From: Polymorphobacter megasporae
Lineage (GTDB): Bacteria; Pseudomonadota; Alphaproteobacteria; Sphingomonadales; Sphingomonadaceae
Length of the DNA stretch: 64,000 bases
NCBI RefSeq assembly: GCF_018982885.2
Contig: NZ_CP081849.1
Location: 62,001-126,000, forward strand
Direction: 5' to 3'
The notes under the pieces are model-generated. The model ran no database searches and was not told the DNA's origin. It worked only from the letters and a program-made list of their open reading frames with translations. Below are positions 17,458-25,866 of this stretch, one piece after another (the first letter of the stretch is position 1; the number at the start of each line of letters is the position of its first letter). Both the position numbers and the translations under genes were made by a program.

Positions 17458-18572
17458 AACGTCACCACCAGCTTGGTTGCCGAGACGCCGCGGCGCTGCC
17501 GCTCGAGCGCCGCTGGGATCGCCGCCAGCCCGTGCCCTACGACCTCGGCGGCAGAGGCTGCCACGTATCGGCCGTCGGCGAGAGCCTCGGGCAGGAACGT
17601 GTCGAAGATCATTGGTCCCACTTCGTTGTTGATCAACGTGCTGCCCCAGATCATTTTCAGCGTCACCTTCTTGCTGCGTGCGCGTAGCGAGAGCGTGATG
17701 TTACCGGTGACCGTGCCAGCCATCGCGACAAGCAGCTTGCGCCAATGGTCGCGCCCGGCCGGGACGGCATCGAATGAAGCGGGCGGCGTTGCCATCGCGA
17801 TGAAGCGATTGCCTTCGCAAGTCCCCAGGATGTCGATGCATGGCCGCACCGATCCCGCGCCGATTGCAACGGCGCCAGCGACCGTTTTACCGCGGAGCAC
17901 TGCGCGGATGTCAGCAATCACCGATGGACTGCGATAATCGAACAAGGCCGTTGCGCCGAGCCGCCTGAGCATATCGAAGTTGCGCGGCGATGCTGTGGCA
18001 ATCACTGCGTAGCCGGCGCCGACGGCAAGTTGCACCGCATTGACGCCGACGCTGGTCGATCCACCCCAAACCAGAACGGTCTTGCCGGTCGCCATCGCTC
18101 CCTTGGCGGGCGGATTCAGGGCGAGGAAATCGCGCTGGAAGAGTGCGCAGGCTGCCGTCGAGATGCCGAGCGGAAGCGCGGAAGCATCTTCGAAGGCGAG
18201 CGCGTCCGGAATCGCCGCCGTCATATGCTCGAGCAGGACGACATAGGTCTGGAAGGCGCCTTCTGCGGCGCGGTTGCGCGTCTTGTCGGTGCTGGCGGCA
18301 AAGCCGACGACCCGGTCTCCGACCTTGAACCGTGTCACGTCCGCACCGACGGCAACGACATCGCCGGCAACGTCGGAGCCGAGGATGGCCGGGTAGTGAA
18401 GATACGGCGTCATCAGGTCACCCGAGGTCTGGACCAGACGGTCCATCGGATTCACGGCGATCGCGCGCGTGCGGATCACGATTTCTCCCGACTGCACGAT
18501 CGGAAAAGGTGCCGGTCTGAGAGTGAAGTCGGCGCGTTTGGAGGAGAGCCAAAGGGCGGTGTTGTCGGTCAT
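17454..18572 (-). CDS. Zinc-independent alcohol dehydrogenase/quinone oxidoreductase family protein
   Basis: A 372-residue MDR-superfamily oxidoreductase. The N-terminal GroES-like domain has VNPMDRLVQ, YPAILGSDVAGDVVAVG and FKVGDRVVGF. The Rossmann domain has VLVWGGSTSVGVNAVQLA, with GGSTSVG in place of the more usual GASGGVG. The catalytic zinc cysteine and histidine ligands are not seen, which fits the zinc-independent enoyl-reductase/quinone reductase side. It is first gene of a two-gene operon and divergent from an AraC regulator about 117 bp away, the likely controller. Confidence 0.83.
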   Translation of the reverse strand: MTDNTALWLSSKRADFTLRPAPFPIVQSGEIVIRTRAIAVNPMDRLVQTSGDLMTPYLHYPAILGSDVAGDVVAVGADVTRFKVGDRVVGFAASTDKTRNRAAEGAFQTYVVLLEHMTAAIPDALAFEDASALPLGISTAACALFQRDFLALNPPAKGAMATGKTVLVWGGSTSVGVNAVQLAVGAGYAVIATASPRNFDMLRRLGATALFDYRSPSVIADIRAVLRGKTVAGAVAIGAGSVRPCIDILGTCEGNRFIAMATPPASFDAVPAGRDHWRKLLVAMAGTVTGNITLSLRARSKKVTLKMIWGSTLINNEVGPMIFDTFLPEALADGRYVAASAAEVVGHGLAAIPAALERQRRGVSATKLVVTL

Positions 18573-18689
18573 GATCGATCTCCTGCGGTGCCAGGAAGAT
18601 GCATCGCTGGATCGGATTTATGCCGGTGACACTGGACGGCCCATGCTGCAAAGTCCCGAGCTTCATCGCCAGCGTCCAGAAAGTATCAT

Positions 18690-19601
18690 GTGGATCCCTT
18701 GTCGGACGTGCTCGGCCTATTGAAGCCGAGCACCTATGGTTTTCGCGGCCTCGATGCCGGCGGGGACTGGGCGCTTGCCTACCCCCCGGCCGAGGGCGTC
18801 AAATGCTTCGCAATCCACACTGGGGCCTGTTTGATCGCGCTCGAGGGCGGGGATGCGCCCATGGCGCTCGAAGCTGGCGACTTCATCCTAGTGCCCGGCC
18901 GGGCCGCGTTCAGCCTCTGCAGCGCGATCGGCGCACCGGTCACTGAAGCCTTTACCTTCTTCCCGTCGTTCCCGGCCGGCGAGACGGGCATCCTGAATGG
19001 CGGCGGCACCTGTTCGGGCGTGGGCGGCTTCTTCGACTTCACCGGACTCCACACCGAGCAACTGCTCGGCATCCTGCCCCCGATTGTTCACATCCGGGCG
19101 GAAGCGACCAAGGCGGCGCTCGGCTGGTTGATCGAGCGGCTGATGCGCGAACTGCGGGATCCGCAACCGGGCGGCACGCTGATGGCGGGACACCTGGCGC
19201 AGACGCTGCTGATCGAGGCGCTGCGGTTGCATCTTGCCGAGCGCTCGCCGCACAGCGCGGGCTGGCTGTTCGCGCTGGCCGACAAGCAGATGCGTGCGGT
19301 GATATCGGCGATGCACGCTGAACCTGCGCGGCGCTGGACGCTCGCCGACCTCGCCCGTGTCGGCGGCATGTCGCGCTCGAGCTTTGCCGTCCGGTTCAAG
19401 GAAACGGTCGGCGAGCCGGCAATGGATTACCTGACGCGCTGGCGGATGATGGTGGCGGCCGACCGGCTGGCAAGCGGGCGCGTCTCCATCGCGACCGTGG
19501 CACCGGCGGTCGGCTACGAGTCAGAAAGTGCGTTTGGTGCAGCGTTCAAGCGAACGTTCGGCCACTCGCCGCGGGAGTTCGCCAAGGCGGTGGCCGCGTA
19601 G
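18690..19601 (+). CDS. AraC family transcriptional regulator (cupin + HTH)
   Basis: A 303-residue AraC regulator of the Cupin_6 type. The N-terminal cupin has AIHTGACLIALEGG, MALEAGDFILVPGRAAF. The C-terminal double HTH has WTLADLARVGGMSRSSFAVRFKETVG, MDYLTRWRMMVAADRL, and IATVAPAVGYESESAFGAAFKRTFGHSPREF. It starts at GTG 18690. It is divergent from the oxidoreductase pair, which it probably activates or represses in response to a small ligand. Confidence 0.88.
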   Translation: MDPLSDVLGLLKPSTYGFRGLDAGGDWALAYPPAEGVKCFAIHTGACLIALEGGDAPMALEAGDFILVPGRAAFSLCSAIGAPVTEAFTFFPSFPAGETGILNGGGTCSGVGGFFDFTGLHTEQLLGILPPIVHIRAEATKAALGWLIERLMRELRDPQPGGTLMAGHLAQTLLIEALRLHLAERSPHSAGWLFALADKQMRAVISAMHAEPARRWTLADLARVGGMSRSSFAVRFKETVGEPAMDYLTRWRMMVAADRLASGRVSIATVAPAVGYESESAFGAAFKRTFGHSPREFAKAVAA

Positions 19602-20012
19602 CCGAACGTCCGGATGTAGGGGGAAATCTCGCGGAAGCCCCTGCTGTCGATCCGGCCGACCCCGAGCAACCCGCCGTCAGGCGCGGCGGGTGCCATGATT
19701 AGCGGGACGCATCGCTTCTATCAGGTCGCCGATGGGACGTTGCTGGAGACGCGCAGCGCGAACAATCGCGTCGATGATGGCTTCGCATTCCGCCCGGCCG
19801 GTCGCCAACAACTCCCGAAATCCGCGGACGCGCGACAGGAGCCAGAGCGTTCCCGCAAGGGCCGCGACCGGACTGCGGTCGAGCCATGTCTTCGATCGGG
19901 CATGGGCAATCTAATGCGGAGAATAGCGATGATGTGGTGCCGCGAGGTCCAGATGCCAACACTCACATGCCTTGGGCCTCGACGCTGGACATATGGCAGC
20001 TAAGATGGCGCC
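19602..20012. other. 411-bp region without a recognisable gene
   Basis: High-GC sequence with only overlapping short open frames on both strands and no recognisable domain. It separates the AraC gene from the three-gene cassette and probably contains that cassette's promoter near its right end. Confidence 0.35.
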
Positions 20013-20435
20013 ATGGCTATCGATCCCGACCTGCAGTCTTTGCTCGATCGCTTGGCGATTGCCGGCCTGGGAGCTCTCGCTCGCTCGGCTGCCTTCGGTG
20101 CGACTTACGAAGGTGTTGACGAAATTGACGTTGATCCGATTCGGCGGGATGCTCGCTCGCCCGGCCGTTGGGAGCAGCTTGAACGCGCCTCGAAGATCGT
20201 GTCAATCAAGCTAAAACGCGAGCTCGCCGTGTCGGATCGGCTGCGTGAATTGGCCGCCACGCTTGAGCTCAAAGCAATCGAGATTACGCCAATTAGATCT
20301 GAGGAAGCAGTACCCCTCAGACCGGACAATCTGCTGTCGTTGGAGCGAAGCGATGCGCTCTTAGCTCTGCTAATGGCCTGGAGCGATGCGGCGACGGAGC
20401 TGCGTCAAGGCTGGGAGATATCGCGTGGCGATTAA
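20013..20435 (+). CDS. Hypothetical protein, first gene of a three-gene cassette
   Basis: A 140-residue, mostly helical protein that I do not recognise. It has no signal peptide or membrane segment. The C-terminal half (PLRPDNLLSLERSDALLALLMAWSDA) reads like amphipathic helices. The gene overlaps the next one by 11 bp if that starts at GTG 20425, which indicates coupled translation. Being first in an operon with two PD-(D/E)XK-like proteins, it may be a sensor, antitoxin-like or adaptor subunit; that is inference. Confidence 0.6.
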   Translation: MAIDPDLQSLLDRLAIAGLGALARSAAFGATYEGVDEIDVDPIRRDARSPGRWEQLERASKIVSIKLKRELAVSDRLRELAATLELKAIEITPIRSEEAVPLRPDNLLSLERSDALLALLMAWSDAATELRQGWEISRGD

Positions 20436-21165
20436 GGCCAAGCCATTCAAGAAGAAGACGCTTGATGCGGTAGAAGCGGCCGCGACGAAAGTAGCGGTGA
20501 CGGCCACGTCCGTGGCGAGAGGCGAGGGAAAAGCCTACGAGGCATGGGTATTGATGGAACTGGCGGCGCGTCTTGCGGTCGAAAACACTGTCGTTGCCTG
20601 TGACCACACCGGTAGTCCAACAAATGTGTTTAGGGTCCGCGGCGGCCCGGGCTATATGCCGGTAGCGACGTCGACCAATTTGGACGAACCATGCCACTTC
20701 CGGATCGGTAAGTGGCGGGAGCTTCATAGTGGCCTGCGTCACCGTGGCCAAAGCGGAGACAGTCATGAGCTCGACATCTCGGTTATCGATGCTTGGGCTG
20801 CGGACATTTTAAGGCGCAGCTCTGTACCGGCACCTTTCGAAGGAGTCGTTTGTGTCGCTGTCGAACTGAAGGAATATGACGATAGCTACACGTTGCCAAA
20901 GACCTACGCACGCGCACTGCTGGGCGTCGCCCTCGATCTCAATCCCGCGAAACTTTGCGGACCGGTCGAGATCGTGATGCGCGGCAAGATTAATCACTGG
21001 CTTGAGGGTTCGTCGTACCCAACCACTTATGTGCTGATGACGACGACCGCTTTCACCGCACCAACTAAAGGCCTGCTGGAATTTTACGACGTCCTCCCAG
21101 TAGAGTGTGCCGAGGTAATGGCCGGCTCTGCCGCCGTCGACCATCTCGCCGGCCTCTACCTCTGA
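20425..21165 (+). CDS. Putative PD-(D/E)XK nuclease-like protein
   Basis: A 246-residue protein from GTG 20425. Residues around 115-120 read HELDISVID and 143-151 read CVAVELKEYD, giving D117 ... E147-x-K149, the spacing of a PD-(D/E)XK active site. An upstream helix GKAYEAWVLMELA (E39) fits the conserved glutamate of that fold. I do not recognise a named family. It overlaps the preceding gene and is followed 5 bp later by a DUF4365 gene. Probable role: DNA or RNA cleavage in a defence operon. Moderately sure of the fold, not of the role. Confidence 0.62.
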   Translation: MAIKAKPFKKKTLDAVEAAATKVAVTATSVARGEGKAYEAWVLMELAARLAVENTVVACDHTGSPTNVFRVRGGPGYMPVATSTNLDEPCHFRIGKWRELHSGLRHRGQSGDSHELDISVIDAWAADILRRSSVPAPFEGVVCVAVELKEYDDSYTLPKTYARALLGVALDLNPAKLCGPVEIVMRGKINHWLEGSSYPTTYVLMTTTAFTAPTKGLLEFYDVLPVECAEVMAGSAAVDHLAGLYL

Positions 21166-21170
21166 GCGGG

Positions 21171-21911
21171 ATGCGGTTTCATCCGACAGCGCGCATCGGC
21201 AAGGCGGGCGAGCGCCGACTTGAGACGTTCATCGAGGAGCAGCTCGGCTTCATCTATCGGCCGGTCGGGACTAGCGACATTGGAATAGACGGCGAGATCG
21301 AAACATTGGCTCCAGGCGGCCGGTCGACTGGTGGATTCCTCAAGGTCCAGGTCAAGACTGTGGAGCGTGCGCCGCTGGGACCCCGGTTCCGTGTTGCTCT
21401 CGACGAGCGACATCTCGACTATTTTGCCTCGCTCACCGTACCCCCAATTCTCGTTCTTGTGAATCTCGCTGACGACAGAATATGGTGGCAGCCGATTCTT
21501 CAGAAAGGAGATTATGCCGGCCCTCGTGGCGGCTATGGGATCCCAATCGACCTGCATCGCGATCGGATGACGGGACATAGCACGACAGCGCTACGACTGG
21601 TGGCGGAGCGATCCAACGCTTTGATCGTGAGATCGCTGATCGAGGCGGTCGAGCAAAGCCTCAGCGAGATGGACGAGAGCGAGGCGAGCGGCAGATTCGA
21701 TCTGTGGGACGTTGAGCACTGGGCCGACTTGCTCCGTAGCTATCAGAAGACGGTCACCGACATCGCGTGCCTGCTAAAATACGAGCGCCGCGCATCGGCA
21801 GATATCAAGGCCATTCAGCGGGCTTTTCGTGATGTCGTGTCCCGGATTGACAAGCGCCGAGAGTGGTTCAGCGATTGGGACTGCGGCGACCTGCTGAGAA
21901 ATGTGGATTGA
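21171..21911 (+). CDS. DUF4365 domain-containing protein (PD-(D/E)XK-like)
   Basis: A 246-residue protein. The first 70 residues match the DUF4365 pattern: GERRLETFIEEQLGF, TSDIGIDGEIE (D40, E42) and GGFLKVQVKT (Q60-x-K62), a restriction-endonuclease-like core with QxK in place of ExK. WWQPI follows, and a helical C-terminal half (residues 150-246) is probably a coupling or binding region. DUF4365 proteins are found in restriction and other defence loci. The gene starts 5 bp after the preceding stop, so the three genes form one operon. Confidence 0.78.
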   Translation: MRFHPTARIGKAGERRLETFIEEQLGFIYRPVGTSDIGIDGEIETLAPGGRSTGGFLKVQVKTVERAPLGPRFRVALDERHLDYFASLTVPPILVLVNLADDRIWWQPILQKGDYAGPRGGYGIPIDLHRDRMTGHSTTALRLVAERSNALIVRSLIEAVEQSLSEMDESEASGRFDLWDVEHWADLLRSYQKTVTDIACLLKYERRASADIKAIQRAFRDVVSRIDKRREWFSDWDCGDLLRNVD

Positions 21912-22328
21912 ATTTCCCGCGGACAGGTCGAGCGCTAAATATCCACCCCATCGGCATCGCTTCTCGTACCTACTTTCAGACATCCGCGGCCTTTTTTCAG
22001 CTGCCCAACTTCCGCCGCTCGTTCATGTTGGCGACGAAGTCAGTGCCGGACAGCCCATTTTCCATCTCACGTAGCTGTTTTATCTCGTACTCGAGGGCTT
22101 AAGTGCTTATTCGTTTAATGGTCCCGTCTCCCCGATCTTGACCGCCTCACGTTAGGCAAACTTGTCACCCGTTCTCACTTGGCCGAGGTCAAGCTGGCTT
22201 TTCCCTTGACGACAGAGTTGATCCATTCGCTGATTCGGGCTCAATGAGGTGAGACGACCGGCCTGCACAATGTCCGTGATAGCGCTTAACTGCACTGCTT
22301 CCATCGAGCGCTTCAACGCTTTCGCATT
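21912..22328. other. 417-bp region after the DUF4365 gene
   Basis: No recognisable gene. The left part (about 21950-22130) is more AT-rich than its neighbours. The frame of the next gene is open only from 22290. Confidence 0.35.
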
Positions 22329-22724
22329 TTGGGTTGGGATGCCGAAACGCTTGATGAACTGGCAGTTGGATCGTGCCGGTCCACGCCTGACGAGCGTATC
22401 CTCGCAGCCGTCCTTAATCATCGGGAAACCCGGCAGTTCTGGCTGGCGGCGCTCGCACGCGACCTGGCGGGGCGATATCGGGGCTTTACACGATCGGGTC
22501 CTTACCCAACCGCAAGGGTGGCCGAGAATATCATGGGCGATCGCCGCAGCGAGACGCTTGCGCGTGCAAAACCTGACTTCACCGACTTCCCCAAGCTCGG
22601 GGACGGCATAGATCTGTTCGCTCCCCAGACGTTGCAGCACGCGCTTCATCCGGCATATGCGGTCCTACGCGACGGGCCCAATCAATTTGCTGCGCGCGCG
22701 ATGCTCGCGGAGATAGCGCGCTAG
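22329..22724 (+). CDS. Hypothetical protein, possibly a gene remnant
   Basis: A 131-codon frame from TTG 22329, open back to 22290. It has protein-like composition (for example ARVAENIMGDRRSETLARAKPD and DGIDLFAPQTLQHALH). There is no good start codon or ribosome site, so it may be the 3' part of a damaged gene. I do not recognise the family. It is followed by another protein-like frame on the same strand. Confidence 0.4.
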   Translation: MGWDAETLDELAVGSCRSTPDERILAAVLNHRETRQFWLAALARDLAGRYRGFTRSGPYPTARVAENIMGDRRSETLARAKPDFTDFPKLGDGIDLFAPQTLQHALHPAYAVLRDGPNQFAARAMLAEIAR

Positions 22725-22738
22725 GTTCCGGATCGGGG

Positions 22739-23122
22739 CGACTGCTTCACCCCGGCGCCCTTGATCCCATACCCTTCCACCTCGACGTCGAGAACCCTGA
22801 CTATCAAGAAGGTTGGGCGGACGAACTCGAGATGTACCATAACCCCAACGCGCTTCGGCCGATCGATGAGACCATCTGCCTCGGCATAGCGCATTTTAGC
22901 ATCGAAGAGGGCAAAGTGGTCTGGGGAGGCCCCTCCACGCGTGTGCTCTTCTCTTGGACAACTACCATCGAATTCTTCAATGACGAGGTCCGCGCCGAGC
23001 TGAAGGTTGAGGTCAAGGATGGCGGGTTGCTGGGCGGTGCTGAGCGCAGACCCGATCAGGCACCTCGGTTGTGCACTGTAGACGCACAAATCGCTAGATC
23101 GTCGGCAGTTCGTAAAGCGTGA
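22739..23122 (+). CDS. Hypothetical protein, start uncertain
   Basis: An open frame with good protein-like character from about 22739: HLDVENPDYQEGWADELEMYHNP, then ALRPIDETICLGIAHF and WTTTIEFFNDEV. An ATG occurs only at 22832, inside the protein-like part, so either a rare start is used upstream or the gene is 5'-damaged. No family recognised. It is convergent with and slightly overlaps the PIN-like toxin gene. Confidence 0.4.
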   Translation, partial: RLLHPGALDPIPFHLDVENPDYQEGWADELEMYHNPNALRPIDETICLGIAHFSIEEGKVVWGGPSTRVLFSWTTTIEFFNDEVRAELKVEVKDGGLLGGAERRPDQAPRLCTVDAQIARSSAVRKA

Positions 23123-23522
23123 TCTCGATCCTCTCCTGCTCATCGTTCGCGATGAGCGTCACTTCCAAACATTTGTTGATGAGGTCGTCGTCCAGTCGAT
23201 CGATCTCGTCTAGCGCGACGTCGAACAGCTCGAGCTGCAGGTCGAGGTCCATACCCGTGGGGCCATTCAGACAAATCAGGCCGGGATGGAGTTCGACATC
23301 CTTGTAGAGCCCTTTCTCGCCCGGCTCATCCGCCGCGCCCCGGAAGTCGACCGAGTTCTTCGTCACAAGCGTGTAGTCGCCGGCGACGACGATCGGCACG
23401 AGCGTCCAATCCTGCGTGCCGGCCAAGCCTCGGTACACGACGCTCGTTGTCTCCTCGTGCCCGCGGGCGATTGCCCGCTGGACAAGTTCGCTGCTGAGGC
23501 ATTCGTCGATGAAGAGCTTCAC
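23094..23522 (-). CDS. PIN-like toxin (DUF5615/Mut7-C-like)
   Basis: A 142-residue protein with the DUF5615-type start MKLFIDECLSSELVQRAIARGHE, including the conserved D-E-x-L acidic pair. It continues with VAGDYTLVTKNSVDFRG, which supplies the later acidic residue of a PIN-like nuclease. It is the toxin half of a DUF433-type toxin-antitoxin pair. Its ATG overlaps the antitoxin stop by 4 bp. Predicted activity is RNA cleavage; known from the family, not shown here. Confidence 0.78.
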   Translation of the reverse strand: MKLFIDECLSSELVQRAIARGHEETTSVVYRGLAGTQDWTLVPIVVAGDYTLVTKNSVDFRGAADEPGEKGLYKDVELHPGLICLNGPTGMDLDLQLELFDVALDEIDRLDDDLINKCLEVTLIANDEQERIEITLYELPTI

Positions 23523-24196
23523 GCGCTCCGCCGTCGCCGTTCGATCGTGCGCTTCGACAGGATCGTTGCCCCCTCGAGAGGCCGACGTACGGGGCGGCGG
23601 CCCTGTAGTGGGTTAGCCCTGGCATAGAGGGCCGCCAGTTCGATCTGCTCGGCATCCAGCGAGGGATAGGCGCTGGCGATGCGGGAGGGGGATAGGCCCG
23701 CGGCCACCGAGGCGGCGACGTCATGGACCGGAACGCGCGTTCCCGTGATCACCGGCGTGCCGCCGAGAATGTCAGGATCAGTCTTCACCATCTCTCGCGC
23801 CGCCATATAGCGGCCCCACCGCTCGTGCGTCTCGTTCCAAAAGCCGTCGAGGTCGAGGGCCAAAAAGTCGTGCCGAACCGTGCAGTGGCGCCGCAACGAA
23901 AGCCATCGCGAGGTTCCCTCGCCTGCGGCTTCCACCCGTTTGTCGATATCCAGGATCGCGAAACGGCGTTCGTCTGCAGTCAACTTGCCCGCGCTGCTGT
24001 GATAGAATGCGATGTAGAAGCAGGCCTCGGCCGAAACACTCCTCTCCTTTCCGCGACGTACGACGCGTAGGGGCAAGGCGCGGTCAATCGCATGATTGAC
24101 GATCTTCAGCTCGACGCCAGAAACGACCGCTGCCTCGGTTGGCTTGAGAAGGTTCAGGTTTTCGGTCACGGACGGCACCTCGAAATGTCTTCCCAT
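23519..24196 (-). CDS. DUF433 domain antitoxin (VapB45-like)
   Basis: A 225-residue protein. The N-terminal part resembles a MerR-like helix-turn-helix (LLKPTEAAVVSGVELKIVNHAIDRAL). The C-terminal DUF433 domain has KTDPDILGGTPVITGTRVPV and SPSRIASAYPSLDAEQIELAALYA. It is the antitoxin and probable autorepressor of the PIN-like toxin gene that it overlaps. It stands between two probable defence cassettes. Confidence 0.82.
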   Translation of the reverse strand: MGRHFEVPSVTENLNLLKPTEAAVVSGVELKIVNHAIDRALPLRVVRRGKERSVSAEACFYIAFYHSSAGKLTADERRFAILDIDKRVEAAGEGTSRWLSLRRHCTVRHDFLALDLDGFWNETHERWGRYMAAREMVKTDPDILGGTPVITGTRVPVHDVAASVAAGLSPSRIASAYPSLDAEQIELAALYARANPLQGRRPVRRPLEGATILSKRTIERRRRSA

Positions 24197-24756
24197 GGAT
24201 GGGGATATATATGGCGATTATCCCGCAATCAAGGACGGCACACCGGGAGCTCACCGTGGGGCTTACTGATGGCACGAAAGGCTGCACGGAGCACTTGCGG
24301 AGACCGCCAGAGGAAGTGAGCCGAGTTGGCACATATATATCGAAACGCAGGAGAAGGCAGCAGAGAATCGCGGCGGTCGGTCGGCACAAGCTCGATTTCG
24401 AGCCTAAGGGAAATCGAGGCATTGAAAAACCGTCCATATTTATACGGTGCCGCGCTTCTCAGGCTCGAATTATACGCTTGAAACGGTGCACGCGACGTGG
24501 CTGACGCCGGACCCAAATCTGCAAATGGGCCGGTCTTTTCGGCTCCCAACTTCAGTCATTCATTCACGTTCGCCGGAAGTGATGCCAAAAGCACCTTCCT
24601 GCCGGCAGCGCAGCGGCTTTTGGAAAAGAATTGGTTTTAGATAAGGCGCTCCCTCGGATCGCGCCGACGATCCGGGCGCAACCGGCGCTTCCCGCAGTAT
24701 GACCAACTACGACACGACGACGTCGCACGCCGTCCCATTCGGTATATAGCGGCGGC
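24197..24756. other. 560-bp intergenic region
   Basis: No gene recognised; short frames on both strands have no family signature. It separates the divergent antitoxin gene from the SbcD-like gene and should hold both promoters. The start region of the antitoxin gene (24197-24230) is AT-rich (ATATATATGG). Confidence 0.4.
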
Positions 24757-25866
24757 ATGAAGATCATCCACACCGCTGACTGGCAACTCGGCAAGCCTTT
24801 TGGCCGCTTCGATCCAGGTGTCCGTGGAGCGCTTACCGAAGCGCGGTTCGATGCGATCGATGCGATCGGACGCGCGGCAATCGAACATGGTGCGGGGCAC
24901 GTCCTTGTCGCCGGCGACATCTTCGATACCGAAGGTCCCGAGGACCGTACGATCGTCCAGGCCATCTCGCGTATGGAACGCTATCCCTGCCGCTGGTGGC
25001 TGCTGCCCGGCAATCACGATTTCGCGCGCAACGGCGGTCTATGGGATCGGGTGCGCAGCCGGGCGACGGCGAGCATCGTCGTCCTAACCGAGCCGACGCC
25101 CGTAGAGATTGAAGCGTATTGCTGGCTATTGCCGGCGCCGCTGACGCATCGCCACAATCTCAACGACCCAACCGATCTGTTCGATACGATGGAGACGCCG
25201 GGAGCGCGCCTTCGGATCGGACTGGCGCATGGCTCGATCCGCGATTTCGGATCGCAGGGTGAAACCAAGAACCAGATCGCGCCGGATCGCGCGCGTCGGT
25301 CGACCCTTGATTACCTGGCACTCGGCGATTGGCACGGCGTGCTTCGGGTCGATGGCCGCACCTGGTATGCGGGCACTCCCGAAACCGATCGCTTCCAGCG
25401 CGACGATCCAGGGCAGATATTGCTGGTCGAGCTTGCGCCCGACTCCGAGCCGCAGGTGACGCCGCTGCGTACCGGACGTTTCCAGTGGCTGATCCGAAGC
25501 TGGACGGTCCACGACGATGCGGCCTTCCGCGCGGAAAGCGAAGATCTGCTCGCAGGTGTCGATCCGCCAGCGACCCTGCTCCAGCTGTCGCTCGCCGGTA
25601 TCACCGGGCTGAGCGATCGTATTGCAATCTTGGGCGCGCTTGAAGACGACCTTGGTCATCGACTGCGCTATCTCGATTCTCGAACGGACGATCTTGTCGG
25701 ACGGCCGAGCGGCGATGATCTTGCCGCGCTTGCGGTCGAAGGCATGCTAGGCGCAGCAGCACACAAGCTTAGCGGCTTGATCGAGACCGGCGGCACCGAG
25801 GGGCCGCTAGCGAAGCGCGCGCTTGAGCGGCTGTTTGTCGAATATAGCCGGGAAGGGAAGCCATGA
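24757..25866 (+). CDS. SbcD/YhaO-like metallophosphoesterase (Mre11 family)
   Basis: A 369-residue calcineurin-like phosphoesterase of the Mre11/SbcD type. It has the metal-site motifs HTADWQLGKPF (H5, D8), VLVAGDIFD (D54), LPGNHDF (N86, H87, D88), GLAHGS and LGDWHG. Such proteins are Mn-dependent DNA exo/endonucleases that work with a coiled-coil ATPase. The next gene is exactly that partner and overlaps by 4 bp (ATGA). The pair resembles Bacillus YhaO/YhaN as much as housekeeping SbcCD. It is the first gene of the four-gene cassette. Confidence 0.88.
   Translation: MKIIHTADWQLGKPFGRFDPGVRGALTEARFDAIDAIGRAAIEHGAGHVLVAGDIFDTEGPEDRTIVQAISRMERYPCRWWLLPGNHDFARNGGLWDRVRSRATASIVVLTEPTPVEIEAYCWLLPAPLTHRHNLNDPTDLFDTMETPGARLRIGLAHGSIRDFGSQGETKNQIAPDRARRSTLDYLALGDWHGVLRVDGRTWYAGTPETDRFQRDDPGQILLVELAPDSEPQVTPLRTGRFQWLIRSWTVHDDAAFRAESEDLLAGVDPPATLLQLSLAGITGLSDRIAILGALEDDLGHRLRYLDSRTDDLVGRPSGDDLAALAVEGMLGAAAHKLSGLIETGGTEGPLAKRALERLFVEYSREGKP

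Noticed and set aside
22152-22649. 165-codon minus-strand frame
   Set aside because: The opposite plus-strand frame at 22329-22724 is more protein-like; neither is recognised and this one lacks a start site.
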